A program made the position numbers and the translations under genes. From positions 17,830-61,849 of the forward strand of contig MGYC01000037.1 in assembly GCA_001801575.1 (NCBI GenBank): a DNA stretch of 44,020 nucleotides, written 5' to 3'. Origin of the DNA: Gammaproteobacteria bacterium RIFCSPHIGHO2_12_FULL_41_20 (GTDB lineage Bacteria; Pseudomonadota; Gammaproteobacteria; DSM-16500). Positions 36,206 to 44,020 of the stretch are shown here, piece after piece (within the stretch, counting starts at the first letter, position 1; the number at the start of each line of letters is the position of its first letter). A model generated the notes under the pieces. It saw only the letters and a program-made list of their open reading frames with translations. It was not told where the DNA came from and did no database searches.

Positions 36206-37146
36206 CATCTATATTAGTAACCGGTGGCGCCGGATTTATTGGTTCGCATACAGTCGACTTCTTGTTACAACAAGGATGGCGGGTGATTGTATTCGACAAT
36301 TTAAGCACAGGGAATCGAGCGTATTTAAATTTACAACACCCACAACTTGAATTTATACAGGATGATGTTTTAAATGCCTCTGCTCTTATAAACGTTATGC
36401 GACGATGTGACGCAGTATTACATCTCGCGGCTTTAGCATCTGTTCCGTATTCTATTGCTAACCCTTTGCAATCACATCAAGTGAATACATTGGGTTTTTT
36501 GCAAGTATTAGAAGCTATCCGTCAAGTCGAAAGGCCAATTCGTTTGGTATATGCATCCAGTGCCGCCGTTTATGGAGACACTACGGTGTTACCTTGTTCA
36601 GAGGATGAGTTTAGCGGGAATCATTGTTTGCTTTCTCCTTATGCGCTGGAAAAAATGCACAATGAGCAATATGCAGACTTATATGCGCGGTTATTTGGAA
36701 TAAACAGTTTAGCGCTGCGTTATTTTAATGTATATGGAGCAAGGCAGGATCCGCGCTCTCCTTATTCAGGGGTCATAAGCCGATTTCTAGATGGGTATCG
36801 AAATGATCAAGAGATAACCATTTTTGGGGATGGGTTACAGTCACGGGATTTTATTCATATAGCTGATGTGGTTCGTGCTAATTATTTAGCTTTGCAGAGT
36901 GATTATTGTGGGGTGCTTAATGTGGCGACGGGGGTGCCAGAGACATTACTTAACTTGGTTAGCTATATAGAAGCAGTAGGGAAAAAACCTGCACATCTCT
37001 ATTTTGCTAGCCGACGCGAGGGAGATATCTATATTTCTTATGCAGATACGCAGAAGGCGCAGCATTGCTTGCAATTTCGCTACGCTATTCCGTTAGAGCA
37101 AGGGGTAGGGCTGATGATAGCAGAGGGCGGACAGTTTAAGGTATAA
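36202..37146 (+). CDS. NAD-dependent UDP-sugar epimerase (extended SDR)
   Basis: This 314-residue protein of the GalE/WbpP-like extended SDR family has a Rossmann motif ILVTGGAGFIGSHTVDFL, an NAD-contact DNLSTGNRAYL, the SYK triad as S120 in YASSAAVYG and Y147/K151 in SPYALEKMH, and the substrate loop YFNVYGARQDPRSPYSGVISRF. The final part is the nucleotide-sugar-binding domain. It most resembles UDP-N-acetylglucosamine 4-epimerases of the WbpP type, but the substrate is not certain. It lies before the heptosyltransferase genes, so it fits with LPS or other glycan synthesis. Confidence 0.88.
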   Translation: MTSILVTGGAGFIGSHTVDFLLQQGWRVIVFDNLSTGNRAYLNLQHPQLEFIQDDVLNASALINVMRRCDAVLHLAALASVPYSIANPLQSHQVNTLGFLQVLEAIRQVERPIRLVYASSAAVYGDTTVLPCSEDEFSGNHCLLSPYALEKMHNEQYADLYARLFGINSLALRYFNVYGARQDPRSPYSGVISRFLDGYRNDQEITIFGDGLQSRDFIHIADVVRANYLALQSDYCGVLNVATGVPETLLNLVSYIEAVGKKPAHLYFASRREGDIYISYADTQKAQHCLQFRYAIPLEQGVGLMIAEGGQFKV

Positions 37147-37174
37147 TTTATATTAAATAAACGTGGAGTGATGG

Positions 37175-37369
37175 ATGCAAAAAAATAGTAATTCACAACA
37201 AGCCTGTACCCAGCATCGCTATGAAGTGACGGCAGCGGACTTACCTTTGTCTTGCCCATTGCAATCCATGCGTGTATGGGATGCACACCCGCGTGTTTAT
37301 CTTCCTATAGAAAAATCCGGGCAAGTTATCTGTCCTTATTGTGGTGCCGAATATATTCTTAAGAAGTGA
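37175..37369 (+). CDS. Small CHCC zinc-finger domain protein
   Basis: The 64-residue protein has four zinc ligands in a CHCC pattern: a cysteine in LSCPLQ, a histidine in DAHPRVYLP, and the CPYCG pair near the end. It resembles the zf-CHCC domain of the complex I 13-kDa-type subunit family, present as a stand-alone gene in many proteobacteria next to LPS genes. GGAG lies six bases ahead of ATG 37175. It sits in the gap before waaF by six bases, so it is likely cotranscribed. Confidence 0.85.
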   Translation: MQKNSNSQQACTQHRYEVTAADLPLSCPLQSMRVWDAHPRVYLPIEKSGQVICPYCGAEYILKK

Positions 37370-37375
37370 ATCATA

Positions 37376-38401
37376 ATGCGTAAAATGTTAGTTATAGGCC
37401 CTGCTTGGGTTGGTGATATGGTTATGGCGCAAAGCCTGTTCATGTTACTCAAGCAACGTGAGCCAGATTTAGTGATTGATGTATTGGCACCTGCTTGGAG
37501 TGCGCCTATTTTGGGCCGTATGTCTGAAGTTTCTGCTTTTGTTGAGATGCCAATTACGCACGGTGAATTGAAATTAGGCGAGCGTTTCCGTATTGCGCAA
37601 TCGCTGCGAGAAAAGCGCTATGATCAAGCGATTGTGTTACCGAATTCTTTTAAATCAGCATTAATTCCCTGGTGGGCACGCATTCCCAAACGGACCGGTT
37701 GGGCACGAGAGTTGCGCAGTTTGATTTTGAATGATGTGCGTTATTTGGATGAAAAGCGTTATCCTTTGATGATTGAGCGTTTTATGGCTTTAGCTTTGCC
37801 AGCCGATGACGCTTTGCCGCAACCTTATCCTTATCCAGCATTACGAGTGTCGGCAGAGTCACAGCGCGCAGTGTTAAATAAATATGAAATAGCGCGACCT
37901 ACTAAGCCTGTTTTAGCTTTATGTCCAGGCGCTGAGTTCGGCCCCGCAAAGCGTTGGCCAGAGGAGTATTTTGTACGTATTGCTATGGCCAAGTTATACG
38001 ACGATTGGGATGTGTGGTTGTTTGGCTCGCCGAAAGAAAAAACTATTGCGGACATGATTATGCAACAAACGCAGCAGCAATGTTTAGACTTGGTTGGCCG
38101 TACGCGCCTAGAGGAAGTCATTGATTTACTATCATTAGCAACGGGTGTAATTAGTAACGATTCTGGTTTGATGCATATTGCTGCGGCATTACAAAAACCC
38201 TTGCTGGCTATTTATGGTCCTACGAGTCCGCATTTTACTCCGCCTTTAACTGCGCAAGCGCAAATTTTAAGGTTATCTCTAGATTGTCAACCGTGTTTTC
38301 AACGTACTTGTCCTTTGCAACATCATCGTTGTATGCGTGACTTAACGCCAGAAAAAATCCTGACTGCGATGGCGAAGTGGGGACCCGTAATGAGTATATG
38401 A
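37376..38401 (+). CDS. waaF: Lipopolysaccharide heptosyltransferase II
   Basis: WaaF adds the second L-glycero-D-manno-heptose to the LPS inner core, from ADP-heptose. The 341-residue GT9 enzyme begins LVIGPAWVGDMVMAQSLF, a WaaF signature, and has ALCPGAEFGPAKRWPEEYF, ISNDSGLMHIAAAL, AIYGPTSP and DCQPCFQRTCPL, all typical. It precedes waaC with a short overlap. Confidence 0.95.
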   Translation: MRKMLVIGPAWVGDMVMAQSLFMLLKQREPDLVIDVLAPAWSAPILGRMSEVSAFVEMPITHGELKLGERFRIAQSLREKRYDQAIVLPNSFKSALIPWWARIPKRTGWARELRSLILNDVRYLDEKRYPLMIERFMALALPADDALPQPYPYPALRVSAESQRAVLNKYEIARPTKPVLALCPGAEFGPAKRWPEEYFVRIAMAKLYDDWDVWLFGSPKEKTIADMIMQQTQQQCLDLVGRTRLEEVIDLLSLATGVISNDSGLMHIAAALQKPLLAIYGPTSPHFTPPLTAQAQILRLSLDCQPCFQRTCPLQHHRCMRDLTPEKILTAMAKWGPVMSI

Positions 38402-39435
38402 TGCGCGTATTATTAATTAAAACCTCTTCTATGGGCGATGTAATTCATACCTTGCCAGCATTAACGGATGCGCAACAGGTCATCCCGGGTATTACATTTG
38501 ATTGGGTAGTAGAAGAGGGTTTTGTTGAAATTCCGCGTTGGCATCCTGCTGTAGATAGTGTGATTCCTATTGCTTGGCGCCGCTGGCGTAAACAATTATT
38601 TGCGCAGACGACGCGTCGTCAATGGGTTGAATTTTATCATCGAGTGCGCGAAAAAAATTATGATTTGATTATGGATGCGCAGGGCTTGGTGAAGAGCGCC
38701 CTATTTTCTTTGGTCACAAAAGGGCGGCGAGCAGGTTTAGATTGGTATTCTGCACGGGAATCGATAGCTTCTTTATTTTATCAGAAAAAATGCACGGTGA
38801 ATTTTTCTCAGCATGCTGTAGTGCGTATGCGCCAGCTGTTTAGTGCATTGTTGGGATATAGAATGCCAGATGTTATGCCGGATTATGGTATCGATAGGAA
38901 TCAGTTTCGAGTTCAAGATAACAAAGAGCGTTATATAGTTTTTTTACATGGCACAACATGGGCAACTAAATTGTGGCCAGAAAATTATTGGATAGCTTTA
39001 GCTAAATTGGCAGCGGCGCAAGGCTTGCAAGTGAAAATTACTGGTGGCAATGATGATGAGGTGGCGAGAGCGAAGCGTTTGGCTGCGGCTTGTGCTAATG
39101 TGCACGTATTGCCGAAGCTGTCAATCGTAGAAGTAGCGCATATGTTAGCAGGTGCAATAGCAGCGGTATCGGTGGACACTGGGTTTGGCCATTTAGCTGC
39201 TGCGCTGGCTGTGCCTACGGTGTCTTTATATGGCCCGACGAATCCAGAGTTTACGGGCGCGATGGGGAAAAATCAGGTGCATCTTGCTGCTGCTTTTCCT
39301 TGTGCGCCTTGTTTACAACGTCAGTGTACTTATCGAGGCGAGAGCCCAGTTTTTCCCGCATGTTTTTCTACGATTATGCCAGAGCAAGTATGGGAGAGGC
39401 TCAAACTATACCTTTACCCTACACCTTGTGGGTAA
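38401..39435 (+). CDS. waaC: Lipopolysaccharide heptosyltransferase I
   Basis: WaaC adds the first heptose to Kdo2-lipid A. Beginning MRVLLIKTSSMGDVIHTLPALTDAQ (shown in part: SSMGDVIHTLPALT) is almost identical to the E. coli start, which is why I use ATG 38401. ATG 38398 is the other option. The GT9 pattern FLHGTTWATKLWPENYW, SVDTGFGHLAAAL and SLYGPTNPEFTG is clear. The 3' end overlaps the convergent unknown gene by 22 bases. Confidence 0.94.
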   Translation: MRVLLIKTSSMGDVIHTLPALTDAQQVIPGITFDWVVEEGFVEIPRWHPAVDSVIPIAWRRWRKQLFAQTTRRQWVEFYHRVREKNYDLIMDAQGLVKSALFSLVTKGRRAGLDWYSARESIASLFYQKKCTVNFSQHAVVRMRQLFSALLGYRMPDVMPDYGIDRNQFRVQDNKERYIVFLHGTTWATKLWPENYWIALAKLAAAQGLQVKITGGNDDEVARAKRLAAACANVHVLPKLSIVEVAHMLAGAIAAVSVDTGFGHLAAALAVPTVSLYGPTNPEFTGAMGKNQVHLAAAFPCAPCLQRQCTYRGESPVFPACFSTIMPEQVWERLKLYLYPTPCG

Positions 39436-39965
39436 AACTGAGTATCTGCCGCGTGCATTTTTAACATACGAATAGGATCTGCATCCGTCCATAGTAGTTT
39501 GCCATTGGATTGAGCAGTTTCAGAGGTCTCTAGGGATTGTGTTATACCATATACTTGCCATTCTGCATGAGATAAATCAGGGGCAGTGATGCGTGTGTTA
39601 TACATCAGATGTACAGGTGCACGAATAATCATATCGTTTTTGTGAAATTTTATTGCCAATATATTAGCTAGTTTTTGACAGAAAGTAATTAACGAATAAT
39701 GTGGTTTTGCATTTGGCATTAATAAATCAATGGCTTTGAAAGTGGTAGAAAAACCTTGGCAAGCTAGTTGTGAGAAAAACATATCAGGCCCATAAAAAAG
39801 TTTTTCTTGTAATTCTCCTTCACCTTCAAGATCAATGATAATTAACTCACTATCAGTAGATTTTCCTAGCGATACTTCAGGATAATACTGGATTTCTCCA
39901 TAGCGAGCGGAGAGTTTCTGTGCGGCGTGATCATTGATAGCGGTTTTCTGCATGATAATAATCAT
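39414..39965 (-). CDS. Unknown protein, likely catalytically dead paralogue of the upstream gene
   Basis: This 183-residue protein starts at ATG 39965 after GGGAGA, directly below the stop of the upstream gene. Its N-terminus MIIIMQKTAINDHAAQKL and a stretch FFSQLACQGFSTTFKAIDLL can be lined up with MIILMGIPTVDEIAAKKI and QFAEQLLAHGLSTATQTIEL of the neighbour, so the two are probably paralogues. At the places of the neighbour's His and Cys (GH, WGCG) it has other residues (LEGEGE and LMPNAKP), so it would be inactive. A longer frame to 40175 overlaps the neighbour and has no SD. The function is unknown, perhaps as regulator or partner. Confidence 0.7.
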   Translation of the reverse strand: MIIIMQKTAINDHAAQKLSARYGEIQYYPEVSLGKSTDSELIIIDLEGEGELQEKLFYGPDMFFSQLACQGFSTTFKAIDLLMPNAKPHYSLITFCQKLANILAIKFHKNDMIIRAPVHLMYNTRITAPDLSHAEWQVYGITQSLETSETAQSNGKLLWTDADPIRMLKMHAADTQFYPQGVG

Positions 39966-39967
39966 GG

Positions 39968-41266
39968 TTATCTCCCCGGACCTAAAGGAGATGAGGGTGT
40001 AATCGGCGGTGATGTATAACTTGCCATGTCTATACTGAAGTGACATTCTGGGCGCGATAAGTGTTGGCGAATATCGAGAAAAGAAGCTAATTCTTCTTGA
40101 TAATTCGCACAGTTCCCTGTGTATCGTGCTACTTTTTCTTGCGCAGCGTAAAAATCTTTTTCTGCAATAGCGCATTGTTCTTGTGGTGATGGGGGGGATA
40201 TAGCAATTTGCTGTTGTATAAGTATAAGCTCTTCATATAGCTTCATTCGCATTCTTAAGGTTGCGATAGCTTGTGTTAATGGTGTTTCAACAGCGAGATC
40301 AGTTTGTATTTTTGCTACTGCACGCATAAGGGATGTGTGTAATTTCGAAATCGCTTCTTGAGATGATTTAACTAACGCTAAGTCAATTATCCCATCCCTG
40401 ATATCGTCAAGCAGGCGACAATATTTGTCTTCAATGTTTATAAAATAATCATATATGTCTTCATATTGGGAATCGCTAAGCAAGTCCATGTAATATTCTG
40501 TAACCCCTGTCTCTGGTATCATAGCTAATTCCTTAGTAATGGCGATTTCTTGCTGTTTTAGTTTTTCACGGGGAGGTAGAGTAGAGTCAGGCTGTGCAGA
40601 AAGTTGAGCAACCTTGCTACGTATTTCCATATAGTCTTTGCCTCTTTTAGCCATTTCTTCACGCCACCATTCTAATTGTTCTTTAGCTTCTATAAATGGA
40701 GGTGCCTTATAAGCCTTTGCACGCATAGCACAAATATGCCAGCTTATTTGGGTGCTTTGCTGTTTTTGTGTGTGGCGCAGGACTAACATAGAGAAGTCAG
40801 TGAAAGGATTGTGCTCATCTGCGCCTGTGTTAATAGCTACGGCACTGGTGGCGCGAATAGTTGGAAAATACCCTTTTGCCGCAAGTGCTATAGCCAATTG
40901 TTTTGCATAACTTTGCGGATAATCGCTGCTGGTATCTCCTACGCCACATCCCCATAGTTCTATCGTTTGTGTGGCAGTGGATAGACCATGGGCTAGCAGT
41001 TGTTCGGCAAACTGTGCAGGTGTATAGCCGACGAAAAACGCGGAATCTACGGGCCCTAATGAAGTGTCTTCTGCAGCACCAAAATGCATGGCTTTTCTTT
41101 GTTTATCCCAATAGGTATGGCCGCAGAATGACAGGCATTCAGCGGGAGAGACGTGGGCAAGGTCTAAATCCGGGGTAAAGCGTACTAGGGGCTCTTTGTA
41201 CATGTCAGCCACGATTTTTTTTGCTGCAATCTCATCTACTGTGGGGATTCCCATTAGAATGATCAT
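39968..41266 (-). CDS. Unknown protein, putative clan CD (C80-like) cysteine peptidase with helical C-terminus
   Basis: The product is 432 residues, no signal peptide or membrane segment. Residues about 40-165 resemble the MARTX/C80 cysteine protease domain by eye: SFCGHTYW with His50, then FFVGYTPAQFAEQLL, then ELWGCGVGD with Cys107, then SYAKQLAIALAAKGY and IRATS. His and Cys are 57 apart, near the 49 of V. cholerae MARTX. Residues 195-400 are highly helical, coiled-coil-like (charged heptads such as EEMAKRGKDYMEIRSKVAQL). The end PPITPSSPLGPGR is proline-rich. The next gene starts three bases past the stop. The family assignment is inference. Confidence 0.6.
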   Translation of the reverse strand: MIILMGIPTVDEIAAKKIVADMYKEPLVRFTPDLDLAHVSPAECLSFCGHTYWDKQRKAMHFGAAEDTSLGPVDSAFFVGYTPAQFAEQLLAHGLSTATQTIELWGCGVGDTSSDYPQSYAKQLAIALAAKGYFPTIRATSAVAINTGADEHNPFTDFSMLVLRHTQKQQSTQISWHICAMRAKAYKAPPFIEAKEQLEWWREEMAKRGKDYMEIRSKVAQLSAQPDSTLPPREKLKQQEIAITKELAMIPETGVTEYYMDLLSDSQYEDIYDYFINIEDKYCRLLDDIRDGIIDLALVKSSQEAISKLHTSLMRAVAKIQTDLAVETPLTQAIATLRMRMKLYEELILIQQQIAISPPSPQEQCAIAEKDFYAAQEKVARYTGNCANYQEELASFLDIRQHLSRPECHFSIDMASYTSPPITPSSPLGPGR

Positions 41267-41427
41267 TAGCCAATCTCTTTTGCCAATTCTTTTTAAAGTA
41301 TAGTCATTTTCCCTGAAAATTGTGTGAAATCAGCTTTTCATGCATAGGCCCCGAGGAGACAGGAAGTGTTTTTCGTCACAACTCTTGATAAACTCCTTGG
41401 CACCCAAACGGAAGCATAGGATGAGTT

Positions 41428-42918
41428 ATGTATACTGTACCGCATTTTATTAACGGCAAACGTGTTGCCACCCCCGGCAAGCAATTAGATATTTATAATC
41501 CTGCAGAAGGTAAGGTAGCAGGTCATGTGGCAGTGGCGGATGCAAACACCTTAAATCAAGTAGTAGACGCAGCTAAGCAGGCATTTACGAGTTGGTCAGC
41601 GTTGTCACCACTGCGCCGCTCGCGTTTTTTGTTCAGATATAAAACTTTATTAGAAGAGCATATTAATGAGTTGGCGGGATTGATTACCCAGGAGCATGGT
41701 AAAACACTCAGTGATGCGCAAGGATCCATTCAGCGTGGTATTGACGTGGTAGAGTTTGCCTGCGGTATTGTCCATCGCTTGCAAGGCAATTATATGGAGA
41801 ATGTGGCTACTGACATAGATAGTTATTCATTACGCCAACCCCTGGGCGTTTGTGCGGGCATTACTCCATTTAATTTTCCTGCCATGATTCCATTATGGAT
41901 GTTTCCGATAGCCATTGCTTGTGGAAACACCTTTATTTTGAAACCTTCCGAAAAAGACCCTTCTTGTGCAGTGCGCTTAGCAGAATTATGCATGGAAGCA
42001 GGGGTGCCAGCAGGGGTCGTAAATGTAGTGCAGGGTGATCGTGATGTGGTGGAGGGTATTTTGCATCATCCCGACATTAAGGCGGTGAGTTTTGTTGGCT
42101 CTACCCCGGTGGCTGAGCATATATTTCATACAGCTACGGCACAATTAAAGCGTGTGCAAGCATTTGGCGGCGCAAAAAATCATTGTATCGTCATGCCAGA
42201 CGTAGATCTTGATCAAGTAGCCGATACCATTGTCGGTGCTGCCTATGGTTCAGCGGGAGAACGTTGCATGGCAATTTCCGTGGTGCTAGCTGTGGGTGAC
42301 GCATTGGCTGATGCTTTAATTGCGCGCATGCAGCCTAAGATTAAGGAGCTAAAAATAGGGCCTGGTGATCAACCGCATATTGAAATGGGCCCATTAGTGA
42401 CGCAGCAACATTTAGAAAAAGTGAAATCATATGTGGATTTGGGGGTGAAAGAGGGGGCGAAGTTAGTTATTGATGGCCGTGATTATCAACCGTCACAACA
42501 TAAACACGGTTTTTACATGGGCGGTTGTTTGTTTGATCATGTAAAACCTGGCATGCAGATTTATCGCGAAGAAATTTTTGGTCCCGTGTTATCAATTGTA
42601 CGGGTACCTGATTTTGATACGGCGCTTCAATACATTAATGAGCACGAATATGGGAATGGTACAGCTATCTTTACTGGTAGCGGTGAAGTGGCGCGGAATT
42701 TTGCATCACGGGTACAAGTGGGGATGGTGGGAGTGAATATTCCCATACCCGTGCCTATGGCGTATTTTAGCTTTGGTGGTTGGAAGCGTTCGATTTTTGC
42801 AGATATCCATATGCATGGCGCAGAAGGCGTGCAATTTTATACAAAATTGAAGACGGTAACTCAGCGTTGGCCGAAAGGATCATTTACTGCTGGGTTTACA
42901 ATTCCAACTATGGGGTAA
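41428..42918 (+). CDS. mmsA: Methylmalonate-semialdehyde dehydrogenase (CoA-acylating)
   Basis: MmsA converts methylmalonate semialdehyde to propionyl-CoA (and malonate semialdehyde to acetyl-CoA) in valine breakdown. The 496-residue ALDH6 enzyme has the catalytic Cys280 in GSAGERCMAIS and GGAKNH, where Asn replaces the usual Glu, as known for this family. The N-terminus TVPHFINGKRV and the late VGVNIPIPVPMAYFSFGGWK are family-typical. It is the first of two genes with mmsB, 51 bases before it. The gap 41267-41427 shows no promoter I would defend. Confidence 0.96.
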   Translation: MYTVPHFINGKRVATPGKQLDIYNPAEGKVAGHVAVADANTLNQVVDAAKQAFTSWSALSPLRRSRFLFRYKTLLEEHINELAGLITQEHGKTLSDAQGSIQRGIDVVEFACGIVHRLQGNYMENVATDIDSYSLRQPLGVCAGITPFNFPAMIPLWMFPIAIACGNTFILKPSEKDPSCAVRLAELCMEAGVPAGVVNVVQGDRDVVEGILHHPDIKAVSFVGSTPVAEHIFHTATAQLKRVQAFGGAKNHCIVMPDVDLDQVADTIVGAAYGSAGERCMAISVVLAVGDALADALIARMQPKIKELKIGPGDQPHIEMGPLVTQQHLEKVKSYVDLGVKEGAKLVIDGRDYQPSQHKHGFYMGGCLFDHVKPGMQIYREEIFGPVLSIVRVPDFDTALQYINEHEYGNGTAIFTGSGEVARNFASRVQVGMVGVNIPIPVPMAYFSFGGWKRSIFADIHMHGAEGVQFYTKLKTVTQRWPKGSFTAGFTIPTMG

Positions 42919-42969
42919 CAGCAGGAACTTCTACAGGATAACCATCGGCTACTAAATAGGAGAATACAT

Positions 42970-43860
42970 ATGACAGCAATTGGGTTTATTGGGTTGGGCC
43001 ATATGGGCCATCCTATGGCGCGGAATTTATTGAAAGCGGGGCACAGCGTTAAAGTCTATGATGTGGTGCCACAGGCAGCGCAATCTTTAGTAACAGAGGG
43101 TGCTAAACCTTGTGCCCAGATAGCGGAAGTAGCCACAGGGAGTGAAGTGCTAATTACCATGGTGCAAACGGGTCAGCAAGTGCGCGATGTTTGTCTGGCT
43201 CCTGATGGCTTATTCGCTCATGCAAAGCCAGGCGTGTTGTATATGGATTGTTCCTCTATTGATATTACAGTGGCACGCGCTTTGCATGACGAGGCAAAAT
43301 CGCGCGATATCGCCATGATAGATGCGCCAGTTTCTGGTGGCGTAGCGGGGGCGGCGGCAGCGACATTGACTTTTATGGTGGGTGGAGAAGAAACACATTT
43401 TATTCGCGCTAAATCTATTCTCGCAGCAATGGGCAAGAAAATTGTGCATGCGGGTCCAGCGGGTACCGGTCAAGCAGCAAAAATCTGCAATAATCTTATC
43501 TTAGGCATTTCCATGATTGGCGTGTGTGAAGGGTTTGCGTTAGGTAAAAAACTTGGCTTGGATCCCAAGCGGTTTTTTGAGATTAGTTCGAGCGCTTCCG
43601 GGCAATGCTGGTCGATGACGAGTTACTGTCCTGCTCCAGGTGTATTGGACAATGTGCCTTCTAGCCATGATTATCAACCTGGATTTATGGCAAAAATGAT
43701 GTTGAAGGATTTGTATCTAGCACAGCAGGCAGCGCAAAGTGTCAGCGCAGCCCTTCCTCTCGGTGCAGAAGCAGCAGCTTTATATGCTTTGTATGTTGCA
43801 CAAGGTCATGGGGAAGTCGATTTCTCTGGGATTATGCGGATGATTGAGGGGGTCGATTAA
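42970..43860 (+). CDS. mmsB: 3-hydroxyisobutyrate dehydrogenase
   Basis: MmsB oxidises 3-hydroxyisobutyrate to methylmalonate semialdehyde with NAD, the step before MmsA. The 296-residue protein has the NAD-binding GFIGLGHMGHPMARNLL, the substrate motif DAPVSGGVAGAAAATLTFMVGG, and the catalytic lysine in GQAAKICNNLILG. AGGAG lies seven bases ahead of ATG 42970. The operon mmsA-mmsB is standard in this group. Confidence 0.96.
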   Translation: MTAIGFIGLGHMGHPMARNLLKAGHSVKVYDVVPQAAQSLVTEGAKPCAQIAEVATGSEVLITMVQTGQQVRDVCLAPDGLFAHAKPGVLYMDCSSIDITVARALHDEAKSRDIAMIDAPVSGGVAGAAAATLTFMVGGEETHFIRAKSILAAMGKKIVHAGPAGTGQAAKICNNLILGISMIGVCEGFALGKKLGLDPKRFFEISSSASGQCWSMTSYCPAPGVLDNVPSSHDYQPGFMAKMMLKDLYLAQQAAQSVSAALPLGAEAAALYALYVAQGHGEVDFSGIMRMIEGVD

Positions 43861-43884
43861 TCCGAGAATGTTTATTGAACTGTC

Positions 43885-44020
43885 AGGAGTTCCGGTGAAC
43901 ACTGTCATCCTGAGCGTTAGGCTGTCATCCTGAGCGTCAGGCTGTCATCCTGAGCGTCAGCGAAGGATCAGCATCCTTGTTGACTGTATTGTGACAAGGA
44001 TGCTGATCCTTCGCTGACGC
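43885..44020. repeat. Tandem and palindromic repeat cluster after mmsB
   Basis: An AGGAGTTCCGGTGAA segment (43885-43899) is followed by three near-identical 20-base units CTGTCATCCTGAGCGT(T/C)AG(G/C) at 43902-43921, 43922-43941 and 43942-43961. The last runs into perfect 27-base arms at 43954-43980 and 43994-44020 around a 13-base loop. The repeat may continue past the window edge. It could end mmsB transcription, but no T-tract is seen. Confidence 0.85.

Noticed and set aside
39966-40175. Upstream extension of the 183-residue gene to 253 residues
   Set aside because: The extra part overlaps the preceding gene in another frame, has no SD and lacks similarity to the paralogue, whereas ATG 39965 has GGGAGA in place.
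43902-43961. CRISPR array
   Set aside because: The 20-base units are head to tail without spacers and there are no cas genes.

Overview
The window reads as a moderately AT-rich chromosomal segment of a gammaproteobacterium. The order Legionellales (Legionella/Coxiella relatives) is the best guess, but this is inference only. The reasons are: a phosphatidylcholine synthase of the host-associated type, two large Cache/class III nucleotide cyclases, a secreted phytase-like phosphatase, a papain-like and a clan-CD-like putative cysteine peptidase that look like effector candidates, gammaproteobacterial heptosyltransferases (waaF, waaC), split glycine decarboxylase subunits (gcvPA/gcvPB), and intergenic space filled with short palindromic repeats. 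No tRNA, rRNA or CRISPR array was recognised.

Layout. 1-3565: a mechanosensitive channel gene, a 167-bp inverted repeat, then divergent cca and rsgA. 3575-6147: an insertion unit bounded by identical 22-bp inverted repeats and TA/TA flanks. It holds an intact IS630-type DDE transposase and two passenger genes: a shortened dinD and a secreted propeller-like protein. 6147-9728 (minus): an operon of FAD oxidoreductase, aldo/keto reductase and acyl-CoA synthetase. 9939-11498 (plus): a small disordered protein, then ccmA and ccmB without the other ccm genes. 11506-17141 (minus): ddl, a TolC-type channel, a MacA-type lipoprotein, a MacB/LolD-type ATPase with no permease, and glutaryl-CoA dehydrogenase, all overlapping or nearly so. 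17459-20141 (plus): two L,D-transpeptidases and a secreted cysteine phosphatase.

20200-28541 (minus) is a compact run: pgk, pyk, a UbiH-family hydroxylase, then gcvT, gcvH, gcvPA, gcvPB. It joins lower glycolysis, quinone synthesis and glycine cleavage. 28628-32900 (minus): two tandem paralogous membrane nucleotide cyclases. 33131-34123 (plus): a permuted papain-like protein, followed by repeat-rich DNA. 34314-39435 (plus): nhaA, pcs, a UDP-sugar epimerase, a small CHCC zinc protein, waaF and waaC, i.e. ion homeostasis, phospholipid and LPS core synthesis. 39414-41266 (minus): two overlapping unknown genes that look like paralogues, one with a His/Cys pair reminiscent of MARTX/C80 cysteine protease domains and one lacking it. 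41428-43860 (plus): mmsA and mmsB for valine catabolism. The window ends in a tandem and palindromic repeat.

The most interesting items are the passenger-carrying IS630 unit, the putative clan CD protease with an adjacent catalytically dead paralogue, the permease-less efflux operon, and a repeat that provides the stop codons of two convergent genes.
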